64,000 nucleotides of DNA from Calendula officinalis (GCA_963853835.1 OY970834.1:26542365-26606364); one strand, 5' to 3'; numbered from the stretch's first letter, positions 1 to 11,447 are shown. Notes: generated by a model from the sequence alone, not told the origin. Translations and numbers: made by a program.

Positions 1-2
1 TA

Positions 3-940
3 AAAATTGAAAATCAAACTGAATCCAATAATGAAACATCTGAATCAAATGATTCTTCTGATGATGATCAAACTACAGACTCAATTGATACAAGTTTTCA
101 CACAGCAAAAAGTCAAGATGACTCTCCTAAATATGATGAAGAAAATATACCAAAAATTCTAAGAAGGGGAAATGAAAGAAATAAAAATCAACTCTTAGAT
201 CAAAGAAAACCTGAAGGTGCTAAGGATAAGAAATTAAGATGTGTTATTTACAACAAAGTAAACCATTTAGCAAATGATTGTCACTTCAATCCAATTAACT
301 GCAAAGAGTTCAAAGAATTTAAAAATTCTAAAGAAAAAGCAAAAACACAAAGGTTAAAAGATACTACTGATCCTTCAGTAGTAAATAAAACAAAATCTAA
401 AAAATCTGAAACACCAAAATTTGGAAGAAATGCACCAAGGTTTGTGCAAAATAAAAGAATTGGAAGCCCAAAGAACAGCAATTATTTCAAAAATAATGGA
501 AAATCAAATCAAAATAAACAATATTTTAATTTTTCCAACACCAGTAGAAACTTTAACAGGTTTACTACTGATCCTAACCCTAATTACAATGCTGTTGGGT
601 ACCAGTACCAAAACACTACTGGTAAAAACCCTAATTTTTAAAATACTACTGCTGCCAAACCAAATGTTAAAAACACTACTGGTCATCCCAAACATGGTAA
701 ATACCCAAATACTACTGGTCCATCAGTAGTAAATTATTCAAAAGCTAAATATAATGGGTATAGACCAAGGTCAGTAGTAAACTCAGACACCAGTAACAAA
801 TCCAAAAGGCAGTAGTAAAACAAAACACCAGTACTAAACATGTATGGGTACCAAAAATGTTTAAAATTAAATCTTCTAAATCTTATTTCTCAAAGGATGA
901 ACCCAAGACATATAAAGCTTGGGTTCCCAAACTTAACTAA
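3..940 (+). pseudogene. gag C-terminal part, broken
   Basis: An open frame runs from base 3 to a TAA at 639-641. It is rich in Asn, Lys, Glu and Ser. A CCHC zinc knuckle is coded at 240-281 but is damaged: the second Cys is Tyr and the usual Gly before the His side is Val, so zinc binding is doubtful. The frame stays readable after the TAA to adjacent TAG and TAA codons near 812-817. The tail with the family's WVPK-type motifs (845-940) is in another frame, so there is also an indel. The tail repeats Asn-Thr-Thr-Gly and Ser-Val-Val-Asn because the TACTACTG motif is translated in both orientations. Confidence 0.85.
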
Positions 941-954
941 TCATTTACTCACTT

Positions 955-1446
955 GTGCAGAGCATTCAGATCCCTGAAGAAGGTAGAACATGGCATATTG
1001 ATAGTGGATGCTCAAGGCACATGACTGGAAATCGACAAATTTTTAAAGATTTCAAGTCATTTGATGGAGGGTATGTGACCTTTGGTGAGAACCCAAAGGG
1101 AGGTAAGATTACAGGCAAAGGTACAGTTACTAATGGTAAAATTACGTTTGATGATGTATTTTATGTAGCTGAGCTAAAATACAATCTTGTCAGTGTGTCT
1201 CAAGTATGTGATAAAAAGAACAAGATTCTTTTCACAGATATTGAGTGCATCATTCTTTCTCCTAACTTTGTTTTAGATGAAAAATATGTAGTTTTGAGAA
1301 CTCCAAGGAGAAACAATGTGTATTGCCTGGATATAGGGGAGAACTCATTTCTTCGAATGAGGTCAACTGTTTTATATCCAAGGCAAATACTACTGAATCA
1401 GAACTTTGGCATAGAAGGATGTGTCACACAAACTTTAAAAATATGA
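955..1446 (+). pseudogene. copia protease and start of the GAG-pre-integrase region
   Basis: The frame codes WHIDSGCSRHMTGN, the copia aspartic protease active-site region with catalytic Asp-Ser-Gly near residue 17, followed by a typical retropepsin body that ends in NLVSVSQVCD. It leaves frame near base 1385, where the pre-integrase sequence continues in the frame of the integrase. The frameshift separates protease from integrase, so no joined product is possible. The methionine at 955 is only the first ATG after the gag stop; the protease would normally be released from a Gag-Pol precursor. Confidence 0.85.
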
Positions 1447-2621
1447 ACAACTTAGTAAGAAAGAATTTGGTAATTGGATTACCACAAAAACAGTTCATGT
1501 GTGATCATCACTGTGTTGCATGCCTAAAAGGTAAACAACATAAGTCTTCTCATAAGTCTAAAATTGTAAATTCTATTTCTGTTCCTTTACAACTCTTACA
1601 TATGGACCTTTTTGGACCTACAAATGTAATGAGTATTGGAAAGAAACAATATTGTCTTGTTATTATTGATGACTTTTCCAGATATACATGGGTTTTCTTT
1701 CTCAGGACAAAAGATGAAACAAGTGAACTCATCAAGAACTTAATTGTTAAACTGGAGAACACTTCTGATCAAAAAGTTAAAGCCATAAGATGTGATAATG
1801 GCACAGAATTTAAAAATGCTAACTTAATTAACTTTTGTGATCTTAAAGGTATTGACAGACAATACCGCTCACCTAGAACTCCTCAACAAAATGGTGTAGC
1901 TGAGAGAAGAAATAGAACAATCATTGAAGCAGCAAGGTCAATGTTAGCAGACTCAAAATTACCAATTACTTTTTGGGCTGAAGCTGTTAATACTGCCTGT
2001 TATATACAAAACAGAGTATTAATAGTTAAGCAACATCATAAAACACCATATGAACTTTTTAACAAAAGAAAACCTTCCATAAGTTTCTTAAAATCATTTG
2101 GTTGTCCTTGTACTATTTTGATTACAAGATAACAAATTGGTAAGTTTGACTGCAAAGCTGGTGATGGAATCTTTGTGGGATACTCTACTCAAAGCAAATC
2201 ATACAGAGTGTTCAACAAAAGATTAAGGATTATTGAAGAAAGCATCAATGTATCCTTTAATGAGAATATTCCTAATGAACAAGGAAATGGTCCAGATTGG
2301 CTATTTAACATAGACAATCTAACCAAATCCTTTAACACTAACATGGATTTAAATGCAGGTGATTCAAATTTTCATACTCAAAAGGAAGGAACATCATCTT
2401 TCAATACTGGTCAAGAAGAGATGAGATACATAGTAGTTAATACTGGTCCCACAGTTAATACTGAGGACAGTAATAACTCAGATTCTGGGAGCAGTAGTGA
2501 GTCAGATAATGAGGACAGTAGTAGTTCAAATACTACTGAGACCAGTAATAGTACTCAAAATACTACTGGTCCAAGTAATAACCTAAATTTCAAACTACTA
2601 CTGATCTCAGTAATAACTTAA
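1386..2621 (+). pseudogene. copia integrase, broken
   Basis: The zinc-binding HHCC region is present (LWHRRMCH followed by CDHHCVAC). The catalytic core shows the DDE pattern: Asp in HMDLFGP, Asp in RCDNGTEF and Glu in NGVAERRN. A TAA at 2130-2132 interrupts the frame just before the C-terminal KFDCKAGDGIFVGYS motif, which follows in the same frame. The C-terminal region (2430-2640) is low-complexity Ser/Thr/Asn coding dominated by TACTACTG repeats, and it loses frame before the RT. Confidence 0.88.
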
Positions 2622-2965
2622 ATACTACTGATCCCAGTAGTAACTATGAACCAGCAAATGATGATGAACCAAACATCAATGACAATGAAGAACCTCAAGA
2701 GGAGCAATCTCCTGAGACATATGAGTCCAATCTTGAAAACCAACTAGGTGTTGATAAAGTTCATGGCACCAGAACTGAAAAGAATCATCCTTTGGATCAA
2801 GTCCTTAGTGATGTGAACTCAAGCATGCAGACAAGAAGCAAATTACACAAAAGTCTAACTGCAAACATGTGTAACATAAGTTTAATTGCTAATGAATGTA
2901 TGTTTGAATGTTTTCTGTCTCAGGATGAACCAAAGAAGATTCAACAAGCAATGAAGGACTCAAAC

Positions 2966-4453
2966 TGAATTGAGGCAATGCAAGAAGAACTCCTTCAGTT
3001 CAAATTACAAGCTGTTTGGACACTTGTACCCCTTCCCAAAGGAAAAAGAGCCATTGGAACAAGGTGGATCTTTAGAAACAAGAAAGATGAAAGAGGTATA
3101 GTGATCAAGAACAAAGCCAGACTTGTAGCCCAAGGATACACTCAAGAAGAAGGAATAGACTATGATGAAGTATATGCCCCTGTTGCTAGAATTGAAGCAA
3201 TTAGGATATTCTTAGCATATGCTTCATACAATAAGTTTAAAGTCTATCAAATAGATGTAAAGAGTGCTTTCCTATATGGGAAAATTGAAGAAGAAGTATA
3301 TGTATGCCAACCTCCAGGTTTTGAAGATCCAAAACATGGTGACTATGTATTCAAACTAGACAAAGCTCTATATGGCCTACATCAGGCACCAAGAGCATGG
3401 TATGATACATTATCATCATACTTACCGAAGAATGATTTTAAAAGAGGAGCAATTGACAAGACTCTGTTTACAAGAAAGGTCAAAAATGATATACTACTGG
3501 TGCAAATCTATGAAGATGATATCATTTTTGGATCAACAAATGATTCATTGTGTAAAGAGTTTGAAAATCTCATGCAAATCAAATTCAAGATGAGCTCCAT
3601 GGGTCCAATGAGCTTCTTCCTTGGACTCCAAGTCAATCAAAGAACAGATGGTATTTTGATAAACCAATCAAAATATGTTAAAGACATCTTGGAGAAGTTT
3701 GATATGAAAGACTGCAAGAGTGCAAGTACACCAATGGAAACACACAAACACCTACATCCTGATGCTGAGGGGGAGGATGTAGATGAACACTTATACAGAT
3801 CAATGATAGGATCTTTGATGTACTTAACTGCATCAAGACCTGACATTATGTACAGTGTTTGTGTGTGTGCAAGATATCAAGCAAGACCTAAAGAACTTCA
3901 CTTGCAGGCTGTCAAAAGAATATTCGGATACTTGAAAGGCAAACCATCACTTGGTCTATGGTATCCACATGACTCACCATTTGAACTCATAGCCTACACA
4001 GATAGTGACTATGGAGGTGAATGTCAAGATAGAAAATCCACTACTGGTGGATGTCAATTCTTTGGATCAAGACTGGTGTCATGGCAATGTAAGAAACAAA
4101 CAAATGTATCCACATCAACTGCTGAAGCAGAGTATGTAGCTGCATCTGCTTGTTGTGCTCAAGTGCTGTGGATTCAAAACCAGCTTCTAGACTTTGGTAT
4201 CTCTATCCTTAAAACTCCTATTTTTATTGATAATCAAAGTGCTATTAGTATTGTGAACAATCCTGTAAAACACTCTAAAACTAAACACATTGAAATAAGA
4301 TTTCACTTTATAAGAGATTGCAATGAAAAGAAGTTAATCAAAGTAGTTAAAATTCATACTGACAATCAATTAGCAGATCTCTTTACAAAAGCATTTGATG
4401 TAGGAAGATTCAGCTTCTTGGTTAGCAGTATTGGAATGATTTTAATAAATTAA
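2966..4453 (+). pseudogene. copia reverse transcriptase and RNase H
   Basis: The frame runs on from a TGA at 2966-2968 that replaces the family's Trp before the EAMQEEL motif. RT motifs follow in order: VARIEAIR, QIDVKSAFLYG, ALYGLHQAPRAWY and the catalytic box, which reads YEDD where copia usually has YVDD. RNase H follows with Asp in YTDSDYGG, Glu in AEAEYVAA, Asp in FIDNQSA and the DNQLADLFTKA tail. About 490 codons are open after the stop. The Val-to-Glu change at the catalytic box would probably weaken the enzyme even without the upstream breaks. Confidence 0.92.
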
Positions 4454-4504
4454 TCTCTCACTCAAAATCATGTGTAAAGTTTTTCTGTTGTAAAAAGTTA
4501 TTTT

Positions 4505-4745
4505 TTAGTGTTTTACTACTGGTAGGTCATTACTAATGGTAAACAATTGTACTCACACATACTACTGGTCTCAAATTTGGTGGTTACTACTGCTAGGGTT
4601 GGTAAATTAGGTCAGTATTAAAATTCATTAGTTACTACTGATGTCTACAGTTACTACGGATGTCAAAATCCTTAGTTACTACTGATGTTCATAGATACTA
4701 CTGACATTTTCTACTGGTATCTAATTTACTACTGGTCCTTATATT
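4505..4745 (+). repeat. TACTACTG array before the internal promoter
   Basis: This non-coding stretch after the pol stop holds seven exact TACTACTG octamers and one variant (TACTACGG), mostly followed by GT or AT and often preceded by GT or T. Spacing is irregular, about 15 to 50 bases. It lies about 100 bases upstream of the TATA box at 4835. Confidence 0.85.
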
Positions 4746-4834
4746 GTCAAGTTACCAAACTAACCCCCATGAAAATAAGCGTTGTGTTATGATTCGAAGG
4801 GCAACTTAGTCTTTTTGCAGATCAAATCGTAAGA

Positions 4835-4843
4835 TATAAATAG
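4835..4843 (+). promoter_or_regulatory. internal TATA box (TATAAATAG)
   Basis: A canonical plant TATA box lies between pol and the extra 3' ORF, 151 bases before its ATG. Transcription from about 30 bases downstream would give a leader of roughly 125 bases. This suggests the extra ORF is expressed from its own subgenomic promoter; that is inference from position. Confidence 0.55.
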
Positions 4844-4993
4844 ATGAAGTCGATTAGTTCAGCATTATCCTCACATCGATTTGATAAATCCTCTCGACAA
4901 AGCCTAAAATCGCGCTCATAACCCTGCACCAGTAACAACATTCAATCGATCAAGCAACTCTGCATTCGTAACAACATCATAAAATCGACGACA

Positions 4994-7900
4994 ATGGCAA
5001 CTCTACAATCTCTTGATGTTCAAACAAATCTTAAATACTCAGAGTTTCACAACATGTGTGCGTATCTAAAGAATCCAGACGGAACAAAAGATTTTCGTCC
5101 AATCGTCAACTTTTTAAAGAACTCTTATATAAAGTTTGCACTCAATGTAAACCCTAAAGCCTATCAACAACACCTAGTGAGTTTCTGGGAAAATGCAGAA
5201 CAAGTTGATGATACAGACTTTACTAAGATTAGGTCAGTAGTAGATGGAAAAGAAATCTTTATATCAGAACGATCAATCAGACACCATCTACAACTCCATG
5301 ATGATGAAGGTATGTTTTCCTTACCCAAGGAAGACCTTGTTAAATGTTTACAAAACATGGGATATGAGGGAAGACTTGACATTGTCACTTTCCAAAAAGG
5401 TCTTCTCTCCCCACAATGGAAATTTTTAATACACTCCATTCAACACTGTCTTTCTCCTAAAAGAAGCACATGGAATGAGTTTAATAAAACAATAGCATCT
5501 GCTGTTGTTTGTTTATGCATAGGCCAAGTATTTAACTTTTCATATATGATTTTTGAGGGAATGTTGGGAAATCTCTCTACTTCAAAATTTTTAATGTATC
5601 CCAGATTTCTTCAACATTTAATAAATTGTGAATTGCAAAACTTGTCAACTCCCAAAAATATTTTTACAACACCTGAGTTGAACAAGAAAGTTTTCTCAAA
5701 TATGAGAAAACAATTTAAATTTTCGGGCAAGGAAACCCCTATGTTTCCTAACATGATCAAAGATCAACCACATCTTGGAGAAGGTTCAATCAAAGATACA
5801 ACCCCAATTGAACCTCAACCCACTCCTTCACCCCCAAATGCAGCCCAAACACAACTCCAAATAGTCCCTCAATCATCCACCCAAATAGATGTCCTGAATG
5901 TGTCCCAGGAACATGAATTAAATCTGCAGAGTGCTACTCTTCACTCTGTAGAAGACCAGCCAATAGCCAAATCATTTCAGAAAAATTATAAAAGGAAGAA
6001 ATCTTCCTTAAAGAACACCAGGGGACCCATTGAGTCAAACCCCAGACTCCAAGAGTTGTCCTCAAAGGAGGAGAGAGGACATGAGGAAAGGGCTCTCACT
6101 ACTGATGCCCCAAAGGTGGGTGCACATGATAGTGAGAACATCAATAGGACCCAGACCTCGGCAACTCTTAGTGATGACTCTTTTGAGGAAGCACTAAGAG
6201 GACTCCGGTGCCAAGAAACCACAAGGGGGGGCACTACTGCTTCTTCTAGGAAGAAGAGAGTGTCCAAACAACCCATTTCATCACCAAGAAGTGATGAGGG
6301 TAGAACTGAAACTATTGATTTGACGGATAGGATGGAAAACCTTAAAGCCAATGTTCCTGTTAGTGAGCCCGATGATCTTGCTAGAAGGAGTGAGGGCAGT
6401 ATTGAACAAAAACAATTGACGGATAGGATGGAAAACCTTGAAACCACTGTACAAGATTGCCTGAAATATTTAACAAATCAAGGGAGAACCATGTCATATA
6501 TGAAGAAGCACATTAATACCATCAACAAAAGAATGAAAATGTATGAGCACAGGCTTCTTCAACAAACAAGGATCATAAGAAGGTTGAAAAAGAAGGTTGA
6601 TAGTAGTGATGCTCCACCAGTTGAGCTCACTAAGGGGGAGAAGGACAACATACAAAACATGATAGATGAATCTATTGCAGCAGCAACTTCTCTCCTCAAT
6701 CTTAAAGAATCAAAAGTTAATGAAGGCCAGGTTAATGATGAAGGCCTATAAGACATGGGTACTACTGATGCTCCTATAGTAGAACTACCAGTAGTAATTC
6801 CTACTACTGATATCATAGCAGTAGTAAATCAAGAAGAGGCAACAAACACTACTGATGCCCTATCAGTAGTAACTCCTGAAAACACACCAGTAGTAACTGC
6901 CTTGGTTACTACTGAAGAGGAAGAACAAGAGATCCCAGAGCTAATTGAAAGAGAACGTTATGTTATCATCTCCAAACCACCAACACCTGATCAACCACTT
7001 ATCATACCTGACATTGATGATAATGTGAATTGGTTTGAAGTAGATGAATGCACACTTCCTCCACACCCCAAAATACTATCAGAAGATGAACTTCATTTGT
7101 TTTATCCAAAGTTTGTATATCCTGGTATCCCAGATATGAAATATATTCCACCTCCACCTTCAGCTTGTATTGGAAAGGGAAAGGAAATTTATGATGATGA
7201 TTATCCCAACAGAGCATTAGGTCACCACATGGTGAACAAAATTAATCATGTCAGATCTGAAAAACAATCTAGATGGAAGGTGAAACATAAGAAATACTTG
7301 AAGAATGTGGCTATGTATCAAGCTCTTGAAGAAAAGAAAAAGGCTGAAAAGGAAAAATCAAAAACTCAACAATCTCAAGAAGCTGAAATACCTGTTCAAA
7401 TAAAAGATGTTCAGATAGAAGCTCAACAAGCAGAATTTAAAAGATTTAGAAAAGTAGAAGAAGAACATCTAAACTGCCTTGAAGATCTGGTAGCTGAAAG
7501 TAAAAGAACAAAAGGTGATCTACCAGATGATATATTTGAACAGAAGAAACTTATGATTGACTTTCTCAAGTCAAAAGGGCACAGTGCAAAGACTTTTGGC
7601 AGAATGAAGATGATCACAATTATAGACAAATATTGTACTGCCAAGAAGAAAGAATTAGCTGAACAAGAAGCTGAAGAAGAAAAGAAACTAAAAGCTTTAA
7701 TCCCAATAAGTCCAAAGTTAATTCAAACTGGTAGTATATCAACTACTGGTGAATACTCAACTCCCCAAACCAAGAAAAGAAAGGCTCTTACTCAAGAACA
7801 GAGTGCTCAAAAGAGATCAAAGACAGAACAAATTATTCATGTTCTTGAAGTACCAGTTGCTCCCCTTCAAAACAATCCAATCATCAATTGGAGAGTTATG

Positions 7901-8425
7901 CCTAATAATGTCTTAGAAATTATAAGGGAAGACAAAGTTGTTCAAAGATTTACTGGATGGTTACCATTGATTAGATCCTGTTCAAGAAGTGATGTAATCA
8001 AACTTCTGATCATTGGAAAACCAAGAATGACAAAGAAATCATGAAAGGATTCTGGAGCTGGATATTTAACAAACATGATTGATGCTGCATTTTATCCAGA
8101 TAACTACCCAGAAATATTTACAAATCCAGAAAATGTATATGCTTGGAATGTACTCCCAACTGCAAATATGTACTTCTTTGAAAGATCAAGTAAAAACTGT
8201 GAGCTTTATTTATATGAAAAAGAATATCTACACTCTGAAAAGACCATGTATCAGATATTCACAAACACCATGATGAGACCATATGATGCTGTAATGTTCC
8301 AGAATAAATTGAACTATTTTACAAAGAAAAACAGCAAATACATCATTAAACAAAGAAAGCAACATAATCAAAGAACCCTAGAGAAAAGAAAGAGGGAAGA
8401 AGAAGAACAAAAGAAACTTGAGTAA
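4994..8425 (+). pseudogene. extra 3' ORF of the copia element, one frame with two stops
   Basis: Three open stretches, 4994-6751, 6755-8044 and 8075-8425, are all in the same frame. They are split only by a TAA at 6749-6751 and a TGA at 8042-8044, giving one ORF of about 1,143 codons. The first 240 codons look globular (starting MATLQSLDVQTNLKYSEF, later LLSPQWKFLIHSIQHCLS). The middle is Pro/Ser/Glu-rich. Residues near 440-540 hold predicted coiled coil with a duplicated LTDRMENL. The second part has a Lys/Glu-rich coil, and the last part has an aromatic-rich segment. I see no signal peptide, membrane helix or enzyme motif, so it is not an obvious envelope protein. From memory it resembles a protein family fused to or following pol in Asteraceae retroelements. 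Function unknown. It is far less damaged than gag-pol. Confidence 0.8.
6320..6439 (+). repeat. 96-bp-period duplication inside the extra ORF
   Basis: A stretch of about 24 bases coding LTDRMENL occurs at 6320-6343 and again at 6416-6439. The period is 96 bases, or 32 codons, so the duplication keeps the frame. It lies at the edge of the coiled-coil region. Confidence 0.7.
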
Positions 8426-8447
8426 TTCAAAAAGAATTAATAAGTTT

Positions 8448-8456
8448 AGGGGGAGA
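8448..8456 (+). other. polypurine tract
   Basis: The run AGGGGGAGA lies immediately before the TG of the 3' LTR. It is the usual plus-strand priming site of copia elements. Confidence 0.85.
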
Positions 8457-8457
8457 T

Positions 8458-9108
8458 TGTTAGAACAAATCACAGCTCAACTTATTACTGATGCTGCAGT
8501 TAGTACTGATCATGGTTAGTACTGATGAAGACTATGGTTACTACTGACGGGGCAGAAACACTTAATACTGATGAGTTGATACTAGGTGAAGACTATAACT
8601 AACTTACTACTGATCATGCACATATTGAAGATACTACTGATCATATTAATTACTACTGACGTTGGTTTTGGACTTACTACTGATTACCAGAGTTACTACT
8701 GATGATACATATTTACTACTGGTGATTGCAGTTACTACTGATACACGTATTTGGAACAAATCAAGTCCGAGATCTTCGCAGAGTTAGTTATAGAATGTTA
8801 TTCAATGTATATCTTTTATAATTCGATGTAAATCAAGTCCTAGAATAACTAGGGTAAATAGTTAGGCTTCAAGGACTGCTATAAGTAGTTCCTTACGAAT
8901 TGTAAACGTACGTGTGTATTGTTAATCAATAATATACATTGAAGCTTTTTGTGAATCACTGTGTTCTTAATATTATTGTTCATTGTTCGTTCAATATACA
9001 GTATTCTATTGTTCTTATTACATTAATACAAGTGTTGATCCGCTGCAACTTCTTGTTATTAGTAGATCTGGATTGACAATAACTTGTTTTGGTTATTCGA
9101 TCCTGACA
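8458..9108 (+). repeat. 3' LTR of the copia element (651 bp)
   Basis: The LTR starts TGTTAGAAC directly after the polypurine tract and ends CCTGACA; the ends are near-perfect inverted repeats (TGTTAG and CTGACA). The first 300 bases hold eight exact TACTACTG octamers plus variants, and a TATA-like TATAAGTAG lies at 8880-8888. The next five bases, TTTAT (9109-9113), should be the target duplication, but the other copy is outside the window. Confidence 0.85.
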
Positions 9109-9113
9109 TTTAT

Positions 9114-9459
9114 CAACCAATTTATGGCCATGGTACGTTGGTAACTATGTATCTACATAAATAACAAACACAAGAGTATATATGTTTTAAGTTTTAATGA
9201 TTGTATCAGCAATGGTATATTTGATGACTGAGTTTTTCTGATTTTAAAGTTTTTTCTTTTGAAAAATATATTTTTATTAACATATAAGTTTTGTTAAGAT
9301 GTGAGAACTATAATATTTATTTTATTTTTTAAAATACTATAAAATGAAAAGATACTTAAAGTAGTTTTTAAAAAAAGCAAACAACTTCTAAAAAGAAAGA
9401 AAAACATACCTACTCAAATACCTATGAATTAATCAAATTTAATTATAAAAATAGTTCTG
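9114..9459. other. AT-rich spacer
   Basis: Between the copia LTR and the SINE-like sequence I see only AT-rich DNA, with no gene or clear repeat. Confidence 0.6.
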
Positions 9460-9590
9460 AGTATTGGTCTATTGGATTGACCACTAAGGATTGCCTTGAG
9501 GGTTTGCCTTCAAGTGGTCTTGGGTTTAAGACTTGTTGGGGTATTCATTTGGAGAAAAAAGGTGGTGGGGTTTATTCCTAAAAAAAAAAG
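9460..9590 (+). mobile_element. SINE-like, tRNA-derived sequence
   Basis: A possible A box (TTGGTCTATTGGATTG) and a B-box-like GGGTTTAAGACTTG are followed by GGTGGTGGGGTTTATTCC and a run of ten A. The GGTGGTGGGGTTTATTCC block recurs in the minus-strand sequence at 58800-58985. The boxes are degenerate and no target duplication is clear. Confidence 0.5.
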
Positions 9591-9765
9591 ATATGTTCGA
9601 AGAATGCATACTGCCTACTTGAATGTCACTGCATATGTCAAACCACTAACTTACTAACTTGCCGTTAAAAATAAAATTGGACTACTGGATACTAACTACA
9701 TCTAGTTTTGCTAAATTTGTCTTTGTATGCTTGGGTGTTAGTTAAACTCGCATAGTAGTCACGTA

Positions 9766-10116
9766 TAGTGATGCCAACGGGCGCGGGTAGTAGCGGATAT
9801 TGTAAAACCCGCACCCGCATTCGAACTCCAATCCCCATACCCGTCCCCGCCCGCACCCGCGTAATCTCCGTCGGGCTCGAGTAGAAAAATCCCCGCAGGG
9901 TACGGGGAACCCGACGGGTATTCGGGTATAAAACGGTGCGGGTAGAGGAATACCCGTACCCGACCCGTCCCCGACCCGTCCCCGACCCGTCCCCGCTTCG
10001 GGTGTAAAAATTAATACCCGTCCCCGCCTCGTTACCTGTTTAAGCGGGTAATATCCGTCCCGTTAGGGTCGTGTACCCGCGGGTACCCGAATCCACGAAT
10101 AAAATTAACATTTCTA
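9766..10116 (+). mobile_element. non-autonomous hAT-type element, GC-rich, TSD GTCACGTA
   Basis: An exact 8-bp direct repeat GTCACGTA flanks the element (9758-9765 and 10117-10124). The ends TAGTGATGCCAA and TTAACATTTCTA form imperfect inverted repeats (8 of 12). The inside is unusually GC-rich, with many CCCG and CGGG words and a tandem CCCGTCCCCGA near 9961-9994. It carries no ORF of note. Confidence 0.7.
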
Positions 10117-10124
10117 GTCACGTA

Positions 10125-10810
10125 CACAAAGTATCAGATTATCCTTCAATTTTATTATAGTTCTGAGTCAAATATTTTTAAAATTTTGACATCATATCAT
10201 ACAATCGTATGTGATTACATAATATTTTTAAAATTTTAATACTATATTTTATTTTTATTTGCCTTTTCTTTTTCTTTTGTATTTAATATTTGATTGGTAA
10301 GATATAAAATGTACTGATTTACCATAACCATTTATGGTAGATGTAGTTGTTAAAATGACAAATATAATTTTAATTAAGTATATAAGACAAATATTTTTAT
10401 AATAATTAATTGTGTTGGTTGAATTTTTAAACTTTTAAAATAGTATGAGAATTGATTTGTTCATGTTCTGTTTTATATAAGACAAATTAAAATTGTTTGA
10501 CATGTATACCCTTATAATTTCTTTTACCCTTTTCTCTTTTAACCCTAACCTGAGAATTAATCATTTATTTCTTCTTCGTCTCGTCTTTGCTTCTCTACTC
10601 TATTACGACGCCCTTTATCGTCGGATGTTCCCGTCAACCGTCATGGTCTCATTTTCGCCTTAGTCACATGTAAACAATGTCTGAGTTTTATACTCGAGGT
10701 CTGATGCATTCGATTTTTGTGAGTTGCTGATGAAAAACATTTGTTCAATAACATAGAAGACAACCTAGTAAATTAAGCCTTTTACAAACCACTTTATTTT
10801 AGTAGTAATA
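10125..10810. other. spacer between two hAT elements
   Basis: AT-rich DNA with no recognisable gene. Short T/C-rich patches near 10515-10610 are the only compositional change. Confidence 0.6.
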
Positions 10811-10818
10811 GAATGTAG

Positions 10819-11447
10819 TAGGGGTGAGCATAAAAACCGAAAAACCGAACCGAACCCGAAAAACCCGAAAAAACCAAACCGAAAAAACCGAACCATTTGA
10901 AAAACCGACATCAACGGTTTTGATTTTTGGAAAACCCGAATGTTTGGGGCGCTTTTCGAGGGCATATGAAAAACCAAACCGAAAAACCCGCACTGCCCCG
11001 CCTTTATGTATATTTCAAGCTTTATAAAAATATTCTTATACTTTTAAAAGATTTGATATAAATTTATTTGCAAAAGGAAAACAACCATGCAATGAAACTT
11101 CTATGGATGAAGACATTGACTAAGATTGTTGCGACAGATGGTTGGATGTTATTATATTATTAATTTTTTCCAGATTATGTTAGTTGAATTTATTATTACA
11201 TTATATTAAACTTACTAGTTGTTTTTTATTTATAATGAAATGAGTTAAGGTTTGGAAGTTTGAATCATAATATTAGTTTTTAAGGTAACAAATTGGTAAA
11301 TTTAAAGGAAACTAAAAAACCGAAAAAACCCGAAACCGAACCGAAAAACCCGAAACCGAGCGAGGTGTAATTCTCAAAACCCGAACTTTCGGGGCGGGGT
11401 TTGGTTTTAGTTAAAAACCGCCCCAAACCGCCCCATGCTCACCCCTA
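10819..11447 (+). mobile_element. non-autonomous hAT element, TSD GAATGTAG
   Basis: Perfect 13-bp terminal inverted repeats (TAGGGGTGAGCAT and ATGCTCACCCCTA) are flanked by an exact 8-bp duplication GAATGTAG at 10811-10818 and 11448-11455. Both are hAT hallmarks. Subterminal regions are packed with CCGAA and AACCCG words on both sides. The middle is AT-rich and non-coding, so a transposase would have to act in trans. Confidence 0.85.

Larger units (their letters stand above)
1..9108 (+). mobile_element. Ty1/copia (SIRE-like) LTR retrotransposon, 5' end outside window
   Basis: The order gag, protease, integrase, RT and RNase H is that of Ty1/copia. A long extra ORF follows pol, then a polypurine tract and a 3' LTR, as in SIRE/Maximus-type elements. 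The 5' LTR, primer binding site and start of gag lie upstream of base 1. Gag and pol carry several frameshifts and stops, so this copy cannot make an intact polyprotein. The octamer TACTACTG or its complement occurs about 38 times along the element. Confidence 0.93.

Noticed and set aside
4994..8425. Envelope gene of the copia element
   Set aside because: I see no signal peptide, membrane helix or fusion-like segment; an extra ORF of unknown role is the safer call.
362..8760. CRISPR-like array from regularly recurring TACTACTG words
   Set aside because: The repeats are only about 8-10 bases, spacing is irregular, both orientations occur, and the DNA is a plant retrotransposon.
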